Assembly: GCA_950295325.1 (NCBI GenBank)
Contig: OX485809.1
Span: 33,976,001-34,040,000 of the forward strand
DNA length: 64,000 nucleotides
Origin: Polytrichum commune
Taxonomy: Eukaryota; Streptophyta; Polytrichopsida; Polytrichales; Polytrichaceae
Direction: 5' to 3'
A program made the position numbers and the translations under genes. This document shows, piece after piece, positions 55,709 to 64,000 of the stretch (the stretch's first letter is position 1; each line of letters starts with the position of its first letter). The notes under the pieces are model-generated. The model was not told the DNA's origin. It ran no database searches and worked only from the letters and a program-made list of their open reading frames with translations.

Positions 55709-56750
55709 AGACAACGAACATGGAGCATAATTCAACCCATATTATGTTTGGTGAACCTGGAAATATATATATGGAGATTGTTAATTGGGTTGTATACTCT
55801 TGAGCCGGCTACGTTGCCTATGCCATCTTTGTTTATCGCTTTGAATAAGTTGTTTGTATAAATGTATAGCTAAGGGTTATATTTGAGTGTATCGATGTTG
55901 CATATAATGTGTTGGGTGAGGAGAATGTGCTATTCTTGGGTGGGGGTGTGATGTTTTTGGGGCATAACATTACTCAACTGTTAATCTCCATCCACATTGA
56001 TCTCCATTTTCCCCTTTGTAAGTGAATGACGAGGTCCCTATACTTACGTGCGGGTGCTTTTGCAAGCTTACTTTGGGTACTTGCCCATACGAGTGATGAG
56101 TCACTGATCTGACTACCTCAAGGTGCTTTTTGGATGCCAAACCTTGATTTCCACATGAGGAATGGAGTGGTTTCAACTTTCAAGCACTGTAAGGTTGCCA
56201 TGTGGCAATAATAGCATCAAAACCCAAAACATCGGGTACATCATAGGGGTTAAAGATCCCCAAGCTTCCCATGCAATACTGTACCATGACCCTTTTATAT
56301 AAGGTACATGAGGTTAATATGGACACCTCCAACCTTGTGGAATCATCTAGCAAATGAAATTGAGCATTAGAAGTTTGAGCATCTTAGCAGTTGCAAATCA
56401 AGACCAAAGAATTTGAAATTGATGAAATCGGAGTTGAGGAAGGTGTTGATATAGGTTTTGGAATCAAAGATTTGTTACTTTTCAATTTGGTGTTACAGGG
56501 AGGAACTCTTTCGATTCATCTTTCAATGTAATGTAAGTGGACAACATCACTAGCAGATTCTACATGGGCCATTTGTCAATGAAATCAAAACTAATGCCAA
56601 TATTGATTGTGTCATGTCTCTAAAGTGGTCATGAGTCAGATAAAATGTTGTCGAACTAGCTTTTCTTTATAGACTACCCATAACACAAGTTGGTCAGCAT
56701 ATCACAATCACATGCCGCCTTCTAATTTGCCCACCTTGCCCACAAAAATC
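55709..56750. other. Spacer, nothing recognised
   Basis: AT-rich noncoding DNA. Confidence 0.3.
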
Positions 56751-56756
56751 AAGTGT

Positions 56757-56822
56757 GTTATGGCTCAGTGGATAGCACTCCTAATTATGTAGGATGATGG
56801 GTGTAGTTTGATTTTTGAAAAG
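56757..56822 (+). repeat. tRNA-like SINE relic
   Basis: The A-box-like TGGCTCAGTGGATAGCAC is a close match to tRNA D-arm sequence. It is followed about 30 bases later by a weak B-box GTAGTTTGATTTTT. No acceptor stem pairing is seen. Confidence 0.45.
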
Positions 56823-57539
56823 GTGACTAATCCAAATATCATCAAAGTGGTGGCTAAATTAACATGTATACTCGTCCACTAAATCATAGCAACTATATTG
56901 TGGATTAGGAGCCAAAAATAGGTACCCTAACAAGGAAGTCAACCAAAATGGCCTCTTCCACCTTATTGCTAAAACAAATAAACAATGTTGCCTTATGCAA
57001 ATCTCCATTATGTATGTACACAAAGTAGAAACCTTAAAAAATTGGAAGAATTTAAAAAGATGAAATTACAAAATGCACATGAAATATAATGGTGTATAAC
57101 GTAAGCATGTGTTAAACATTCACTTTATGCTTTGCACCACTTCTTGTAGGTTGCAAAACACGCAATTAGTGTAAGACAATGGCCAATTCCAAATTATATT
57201 TGTGGTCGTTTTCCTCGTAGATTTTGAAGTTCATATGAATATCATATCCATTGTCAAATTCAAGATCATTCTTGATCAAATTAAATGGTCACATAGGTCT
57301 CCCCGGTTATGACAACTACTAAGCATAAAATGGTTAACATGTTTTGAGCACATACTTGCCATACTACCACTCAAATAAAGAAGGGTAACATACCACATAA
57401 GGCCTTATAGTAGATAATTCTATATTCTCCAACTCAACACCCAATTAAAGTTGGTGTTAGTGCTTTGCCAGTTGATGTAACACATGTGAAGATGCTCCAA
57501 GTTAAGGTACACATTTTACCTTATTCAGTCACTTTTCTT

Positions 57540-57860
57540 ACTAAGACATCCATATTTGAGTGGTAATATGTGGTTTGGTGTGGATCCAAAAACCCCCGAG
57601 AACATACACCAAAATGTAGGTATTTGAAAGATATTAATTTGCATGCTCAACACATGTCATTGATAACCATTCTAGGTTCAACAATCAACATAATTTGGGG
57701 TCCGACATACATAGCCATGTAATGAGCTGGCACGAGAATCTTCACTTTGATAATGGATAAGATATTCATACGAGCTCCAAAAATAATGAGGAAAACGGAT
57801 ACGGCCTTGATTTAGATTTGCTAACCATTTTTCATTAATCGCATGTTTCATGTCCTAGAA
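57540..57860 (+). repeat. Diverged relative of the 31.7-32.2 kb repeat
   Basis: See that entry for the shared words; here GAGTGGTAATATGTGG, TCAACATAATTTGGGGT and CATACGAGCTCC appear in the same order. Confidence 0.4.
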
Positions 57861-60190
57861 GTACACTAAATAGTCCTATTAATGTGGGTGGAAAATAAGC
57901 ATGGAATTTATTAGTGTGGCCCGCACTAATCCTCTAGTCAAGGTGGAATTAACATGCGTCCAAGACCATGGGTCTTCTCCCCAATCTTCAAATTGACATT
58001 TGAGTATAATTGGACAAACCACTTGCCCGAAAATAATGAGAGATGTGCACCCATGGGGATTAAAACGTGAAATGAAAAAATTAAAAGAAATAATGCAACT
58101 TCGAATGTTTGTATTTCATGTTCGCCAACCATCATAATTGTATATTAGTATTATGATCTAGTGTATGTCATATTGGCGGTTGGAACTATCCTAATTCATG
58201 CATAAATCCAAACATACTTAAATCCTAGTTTCATGAAGATTTCCAACCACACATTGAATATAATTATAAGACAAAAGTAGCACAAAATAAAATAATCACC
58301 CACATTGATTTTATACTAGAAATATAGCTTGGTTGAAAATTAATGGGGCCCACATTAATTATTATTACGATAATTAGTGTGGCCTCTAGAAAATTATAGT
58401 GGTCCACAATAATAGGAATAATTAGTGTAATGGCTTAGTTGGCAAAAACAAACATTTAAGACTCATCTAACTTATGCACCACGTGTGGAGATACTCCTTG
58501 AAGTTGATGATGGTGACTTACTTACTTGCAAAGGATATATTGTTCTCCCTCTTTATTAAGACACGTTTCGTTATGCAAGAGAGTGTTGTACTGTCTAAAT
58601 GTGATATTATCGGTAATATGACATTTTGGCCTTAAATGTCATACTATTGAGTCTTTTCAAAAATTGACCTATTTCAATCTAACATATCATTTTGTATACA
58701 TAGTGAAGATACATAAATATAAAAGAACATGTGTGTTGAAGAAATATGCTTGCAACATTCCCCAATGTGCCCCAATGGTTATAATGTTCCCCCAACACTC
58801 CTTGAGACTCCCCAATGCTTTCAGTGTTCCCTAAGGTTCCATGCATGTTCCAAACATTTGAACCTCAAATTAAGTGTATGCCACATCACTAATGCACACT
58901 CATTGCTTCTATTATATAACAATAAATTGGGTTTGAATTTTTTTTTAAATAAAATAAAATTACAAGCATTGTAGCCGTAGTATGGAGGTAAATAAACATT
59001 GGAAAGTTTAGTCCACGGGAAATGCGTCATATAATCAAGTGTCGTAATATGGAGGTTAGATTGCACTTCAATCATCGTTGGCAACAAACATCTTGATTTT
59101 ATAATAGGCAGGCATCAAGTACAGGACCCAAGCCTTAGGTTCCTCCCACAAAGAAACTTATCATTATAATAACTTAAGCTTAATAAATCCTCCATAACAT
59201 CATTCAATTGCATGGTTGTCTTCCATTCTATATTTAACATTTGACATGTGCCTTCGTTATCTTACCTTCATGTGAAGAAACAGTTACTTAGAAATTAGGA
59301 AGGAATTGACGCCAATATGAATAATAAGAATATTATGAATAATGTCAATATTTTCAATGTTAGTGCTATTATGAATAGTATGTTCAATAATAGTACAATA
59401 TCGGGACAAACAATGTTAATCGTGAATAATGCCAGGAGTAAAATTGCATCCAATTCTCCAAATATCAGCCTGAATGTATGAATAATAAACAAATAATCTT
59501 ACTTTGTTTGGTCCCCACAAAATATAATCGACATATTCTAGGGTCATTAAACAATCCCACATGGAACATGAATAATGTTATGTGACTTGCACATACAGTA
59601 GTAGAGACCTCTTTTCTATGCAAAGCCGGGGCCTCCCTCCCATTGACTTGACTTTCACAGTAAGGACAAATAAGCAAGACCAAAGGGGCCCGCAGACAGA
59701 CAGGAAGAAAGTGGCACCGAACACTCTTCGAGGTTCTTCAACTAAAAGTTCATTGTAACTTGAGTGATTCACGAAGTCAACCTTGTGCTTTACTTACAAA
59801 CGATGAAGAAACTGGATTCTGAAGAGAAACAGGAATTTGCAACAGTGATGGTACTAGCCTCACTGATCACATGTCAGTCAGAACGAATCTGCAAGAAAAA
59901 AGCATTTGGAAAAGCCTGTTTCATGACATCCATTTGGAAGCTTGATGAATCGTGTCTCTGCTATCACACCGAAAGACTCTTGTGTAGGAAGAGATTGCAG
60001 TGAGAAAACTTCCATGGTCAGATTCTCTGAGAATTTGGGTCGATCCTGCTGCACTCCAGCAACTATGTGATTCATGTGCTTCGAAAGTCGGAGCAGGCTG
60101 TTCGAAGGGGGTGTAGGTTAGAGGGGGGAAAATATGGAGCATGATGATCGCCTTGTTGGGAGTTTATAACGGTACTGTAAGGTTTCTCTC
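57861..60190. other. Spacer, nothing recognised
   Basis: AT-rich to about 59.6 kb, then more balanced composition. AATAATGT and GAATATTATG words at 59320-59430 resemble the arms of the 34-kb fold-back element but form no clear hairpin. The chance frame at 59764-60003 has no motif. Confidence 0.3.
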
Positions 60191-60198
60191 GGGAATCA

Positions 60199-60837
60199 TT
60201 GCATCAGAGTCCAGACACAAGGTGCCTGAGAAAATGCCACTCTACCTTAAGCTGTCTGAAACTTGATATTAGGGATCTGAAAGCGTTTGGATCGGCTGAA
60301 AGCGGTGACGCCCACTGTGACGGGTGGTTCTGTGAAATCAGTCATGCGTGCTACACTCCCCAGCTAGGGCAGGGCTGCTTCCTAAATCACCTTCTAGTTC
60401 ACGCCGATGAATCGATCTTCTGCCTATCGACGAAAAAGCATGCGATCGCATCGCAGGAAAGAGCTTTCAGGTCTTTTGGATGTGCTAAAGTTGGTGTGAT
60501 GCCACTTGCGTACTATTTATATCTAGGCGTTTTTAGAGGGAAAGGAGGCTCTGTCCCTCGAATCGATGGGAAAAAAGATTCCCTGCAGCGTAGCAACTTG
60601 TCCATATTGGTCGCGCAAATCGTGCAAGTGTCTCTCCTGCCAGCAGCAGCAGCAGCAGATGCGGAAACGTCAGATCTCAAGGAGGAGCTGACAACCGGTA
60701 CATTCTCCTCACTGTTGATGCTGCCGCTCGCTCACTTCTTTCGAGGTCGCTTTATTGTGAAATACGCGATTCGACTCAGTTTGACGGCCTTTTGTTACAC
60801 TCGTAAGGTGTGGTTAGTAATGCCTCCGAAGATCTAA
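60199..60837 (+). other. Long open frame upstream of the peroxidase, probably not a gene
   Basis: 212 codons are open, with a short poly-Ala/CAG run (60638-60656). There is no domain, signal or family resemblance. Its last 145 bases are one copy of the duplicated upstream sequence whose other copy (61012-61140) is not open, which argues against coding function. A short, lineage-specific protein cannot be excluded. Confidence 0.25.
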
Positions 60838-61140
60838 ACTTCTAGTATTTCTGTTTCTTAATATTGAGTTTTAATTCCATTGATTCTCAGTTCTCTTGGG
60901 GTAGTTATATTGCGAACCAAGACTCAGCACGACGAAGTCGAAGATTGAACGTAGTACTGCTGTTGAATGCATAGCTTCATTCTTAAATTGCGTTTGGATT
61001 GCATTGCGAAACAGATCTCAAGAAGAAGCTGACAGATCGGCACACATCGTGCTGATCTGAACTTCTCTCGAGGTCGGATTACTGCAGAACCTGCGAGTTC
61101 CAATACTCCGGTCTTTTGTTATTATTACTCGAGAGGTCAC
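60671..61140 (+). promoter_or_regulatory. Duplicated upstream block of the peroxidase, period 341 bp
   Basis: CAGATCTCAAGGAGGAGCTGAC (60671) recurs as CAGATCTCAAGAAGAAGCTGAC (61012). Both continue with GGTACA/GGCACA, TTCTTTCGAGGTCG/TTCTCTCGAGGTCG, a TTATTGTG/TTACTGCAG word, CGGCCTTTTGTTA/CGGTCTTTTGTTA and ACTCG. The second copy ends about 80 bases before the peroxidase ATG, so the repeated unit likely covers promoter and 5' UTR sequence. Confidence 0.65.
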
Positions 61141-61219
61141 TGTAGAGGCGCGGGAGATCCAATCTTCTTCTTTTTTCATCTACATTGAGCTTGCATTGCA
61201 CTGCACTGCGATAGAAACA

Positions 61220-62407
61220 ATGAGGGCATCTGTGCACTTTGTTGCACTCTTATATGGAGCGATCGCTGTAGCCTTTGTATTCGAGGTTGCCAATGCAGGG
61301 TGTCCGTTGAAGAACATTGGCAGACGAAGTCTCCTCCAGGCGCCCACGGCAGCTCCCGCGCCTCCGATGGTTCCAGACACCTACCTAGCTCCGCCATTGC
61401 AATACGGTTTCTACGACCAAAGCTGCCCGGGGTTGCGGCAGCTTGTAAAAGACAAGATAGCCGGTTACACATTATCTGATGCCATAACCCCTGCCCCGCT
61501 TCTTCGTCTTTTCTTCCACGATTGCTTCACGACGGGGTGCGATGGCTCCCTGCTGCTCAACTCTACAGTGCTTAACCTTGCGGAGAAAGATCAAGCCAAG
61601 AGCTTAACTTTAGACCGGTTCTACATTATCGACGACATCAAGGCGACCTTGGAGTCCGGCATGTGCAACAACACGGTCTCATGTGCAGACATCTTGGCGC
61701 TCACAGCCGTAACCTCCGTGGAGCTTGCAGGCGGACCTGTGATCGACATTGGCCTTGGCCGCAGGGACGCGCTCGATTCCTTTGCTGCGGCTGCGCAAAC
61801 CAACATGCCCGGAGGTTTCTTACACGTGCAAGGATTGTTAGAGAGTTTCTTAAATGTCGGACTTACGGTGACCGATTTGGTTGCGCTTTCTGGTGCGCAC
61901 ACGATCGGGCAAACACACTGCTCCAACTTCGCAGACCGATTTGCGTCTACGATAAACAATCCCTTCCCTGACGTGGCCTACGGGAAGGAGCTTTACGATT
62001 ATTGCACGGAAGGAGGGACGGTTGCATTTGGCGCTGTAGACAAAAAGATGAACTTGGACTCAAACTCCGCCACCACGTTCGACAATGGATACTTCATAGA
62101 CCTTGTTAACGGGCGGGGCGTGTTAACCTCCGACCATGACTTGATCATCGACCAAAGGACCTCAGCGTTGGTGAAGCTATACGCTGCCAACCAGACTGCG
62201 TTCTTCGACCAGTTTGCGATATCCCTGAGGCAGATGGGAAGGATCAATGTGCTCACGGGGACACAGGGCCAGATTCGGAAGCAATGCTGGGTGCGCAACC
62301 AGGTGGATGCGATTAACAGCCCCTTCAGCGACTTTGACTTCAATCCGATCAGTCCGCTGATTTGCAAGCCTGCTACCTGTCCAGTCGCTCCTGCGTGCTC
62401 GACATGA
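61220..62407 (+). CDS. Class III secretory peroxidase, single exon
   Basis: A 395-residue haem peroxidase (donor:H2O2 oxidoreductase) of the plant secretory pathway. It has a signal peptide at about 1-26, then an unusual 35-residue Pro/Ala-rich extension before YGFYDQSCPGLRQLV. Distal site: LLRLFFHDCF with Arg96 and His100. The Ca-binding loop GCDGSLLLN follows. Proximal site: LSGAHTIGQTHC with His227. All eight conserved cysteines are present (69, 102, 107, 149, 155, 234, 262, 356), and the last 30 residues add three more in a short C-terminal extension. VSCADILALTA and the GRRDA block are intact, so the enzyme should be active in the wall or apoplast, in lignin-like or phenolic coupling or ROS handling; the substrate cannot be inferred. 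There is no intron, whereas most angiosperm members have three. Start: AACAATGAG at 61218-61226, which gives the signal peptide; longer reading frames upstream lack an ATG. Confidence 0.95.
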   Translation: MRASVHFVALLYGAIAVAFVFEVANAGCPLKNIGRRSLLQAPTAAPAPPMVPDTYLAPPLQYGFYDQSCPGLRQLVKDKIAGYTLSDAITPAPLLRLFFHDCFTTGCDGSLLLNSTVLNLAEKDQAKSLTLDRFYIIDDIKATLESGMCNNTVSCADILALTAVTSVELAGGPVIDIGLGRRDALDSFAAAAQTNMPGGFLHVQGLLESFLNVGLTVTDLVALSGAHTIGQTHCSNFADRFASTINNPFPDVAYGKELYDYCTEGGTVAFGAVDKKMNLDSNSATTFDNGYFIDLVNGRGVLTSDHDLIIDQRTSALVKLYAANQTAFFDQFAISLRQMGRINVLTGTQGQIRKQCWVRNQVDAINSPFSDFDFNPISPLICKPATCPVAPACST

Positions 62408-63330
62408 TGAATATGGTGGTCTTCACGCGAGGAAACTTATATTACTGTCATCTGATGACAAAATTGTTTGGATAGATTTGTACCATGAAAGGAGAAGAAG
62501 AAGAAGAGTTAGCCTTAGGTAGGTAGATTGATAAGTAGACAGGGATGATCCATCTGTTGACATGTCGTTAAGTCACCATGAATTAGTTTACGGAACATCC
62601 CATCCCATCACACATTTGCCAGTGGCGGCATAATCCTTAAGTTGGCTTCCCATTACAGGTTGCTAGTTCAAAAAACATGCCTTCCTTTAGCAGCCTTTTC
62701 CAATAGGGACTGATTGTTTGTAGTTAGCGAACAGATGTGCCGCCTCTGCCTTATATGTGCCAGGTTGGAGTGATTGTTGTGCACGGTGCTTCTCCACCTG
62801 ATGCTCTACCGGTGGTTGAGTGACTACATCGAAATTTAGAAACCTTTTTGTTCTGAAAAGGTTAATTCATCTACGCACATTTTCAACCTCCGTTGCGTAC
62901 TGATGTAATATGAGCTTTTCCAAGTCTGCCACATTGTGAATACAGAACCGTGGCTGTAAGTTTGGAGCAGTGCGATAACATGTAGCTCTGCTCCCTTGGC
63001 ATTTACCTCTGCAGTTTCGGTATACATTGTGCTCAAGCTTCACAAGTCTGATGTTGTTAAGAATATGTGCATCATAACTGTCATAGTTTTATTCGGCTGG
63101 ATCACTGCGCACATGTTCCTTCTCTTGATATATTCCATCTCATGTCAAGGTATGAAATATTCAAGAGACCTCAAGTCCCAATACACGGGATTTTGTTTTG
63201 GTGTCCATTACAAGTTCCTGTGTACTATGCCTTGAACTTTCCTTTGACTTCTCCCTCACAAAACATCCATTCAATTAAGGTAAGTGTGCCTAGAGTGGAC
63301 ACTTCCAGCATTCCAACATATGTAGGATTT
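62408..63330. other. Downstream region of the peroxidase
   Basis: This probably contains the 3' UTR. Nothing else is recognised. Confidence 0.3.
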
Positions 63331-63332
63331 GG

Positions 63333-63406
63333 GCGAACCAACTCATACACTCGTTCCTTGTTGGATGCCTAAACCCTTCAAGGAACGAGTGTACTGGTTG
63401 GTTCGC
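63333..63406. ncRNA. Candidate hairpin RNA, 28-bp near-perfect stem
   Basis: GCGAACCAACTCATACACTC with GTTCCTTG pairs with CAAGGAACGAGTGTACTGGT with TGGTTCGC around an 18-base loop, with two central mismatches. ATATGTAGG words lie outside both arms as direct repeats, so they do not extend the stem. This is the size and shape of a small-RNA precursor core or of a tiny fold-back element. There is no direct evidence of transcription. Confidence 0.4.
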
Positions 63407-63643
63407 TCCAGCTCATATGTAGGGGTTTGGCAATTCAAGAAAACTTACATGAACATATTAGCAAATCCAAATGATCAATATGAAAGTTGGTCTTGCTGTT
63501 TTGGAATGAAAGTGAATATTTTATGATTACTTGAGGTGGTGCTCATAGATTTCTTTAAATGATTTTCTTTCAGCTATGTACATTTCAGACTTGATATATG
63601 CCAGAAACCAGTTAAGATCACCGACCACTTTAGGACTACATAC

Positions 63644-64000
63644 CTTATGGGGCATTCCCACCTGACATTAGTTAGAAGTAGTTTTAGTCTAAAAGCGGTT
63701 TTAGTTATCTAGGGTTCACACATACGGCTCTTTTTAGTGCCGAGCCTAGGTGGCAAATGATGTGGCATGGCTTAAAAGTGGAGGTTTTAAGCCTCAACCA
63801 CCGACCCTCCCATCGGTACCTAAACATGAGGCAAGAATATAGGAACTTTAAAAGTGTCGCCTCCCACCCTTGTGATTGGTTGCTTTTTAGTCTTAGCTAT
63901 GAGGGCACGAGGAGCTTCATTAACAAAAACCGATGGTAAGATAGGTGAGTAGTAAGGCATTTGGGGATGGGACAAAAACTACCCAACATTCATTGCTTGG
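63644..64000 (+). mobile_element. TIR element family K, copy 3 (runs off the window)
   Basis: CTTATGGGGCATTCCCACCTG is a variant of the left end of copy 1. From AGTGCCGAGCCTAGGTGGCA (63737) onward it is close to 38270-38530, with a few substitutions and small indels, including CACCGACCCTCCCATCGGTA and CATTAACAAAAACCGATGGT. The right end lies beyond the window. Confidence 0.75.

Noticed and set aside
56757-56822. A true tRNA gene
   Set aside because: Only the A-box region matches; no acceptor or T-arm pairing and a poor B-box.
60199-60837. A 212-codon gene upstream of the peroxidase
   Set aside because: Part of it lies in a duplicated block whose other copy is not open, and there is no domain or codon signal. 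Kept only as a low-confidence note.
61663-62367. Open frames in other frames within the peroxidase
   Set aside because: Shadows of the coding strand; the peroxidase frame has all family motifs.

Overview
The window looks like nuclear DNA from a gene-poor, repeat-rich, AT-rich land plant that makes swimming sperm. Three genes are certain. They are a flagellar NDK-like protein with a DPY-30 tail (NME5/RSP23 type), a full-length kinesin-4 with a C-terminal CXC cysteine cluster, and an intronless class III peroxidase. Class III peroxidase points to the land-plant lineage. An NME5-type flagellar gene points away from flowering plants and conifers. A bryophyte is my best guess, with liverwort and moss both possible, but a lycophyte or fern cannot be excluded from this sequence alone.

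Layout. Positions 1-11,900 are decayed mobile-element and gene debris: a transposase relic, a LINE 3' end, a possible tyrosine-recombinase relic, a frameshifted coding remnant at 7.65-9.09 kb and a three-unit degenerate tandem repeat at 10.1-10.7 kb. NME5 runs on + (11,970-14,689, six exons) and converges on the kinesin, which runs on - (25,890-16,365, 24 exons, all phases consistent, 1,567 residues). Upstream of the kinesin lies a tandem array whose three units each carry a strong hairpin (26.9-27.5 kb). From 27.6 to 60.6 kb I find no intact host gene. That stretch is a mosaic of repeat families: two TTA-flanked MITEs, long inverted repeats, a TIR family with copies at 38, 43 and 64 kb, a 5S-rRNA-like relic, a second copy of the transposase relic, a LINE 3' half with RNase H and a restriction-like endonuclease region, and simple repeats. 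The peroxidase (61,220-62,407, +) follows a 341-bp-period duplication of its own upstream region. A near-perfect 28-bp hairpin lies about 0.9 kb downstream of it.

Functionally the three genes are independent. NME5 is expected in the sperm axoneme, the kinesin-4 on interphase or cell-division microtubules, and the peroxidase in the wall or apoplast. No operon-like or pathway clustering is visible. Exon boundaries were read by eye from GT/AG sites and phase. Repeat similarities were read by eye and carry no computed identity values.
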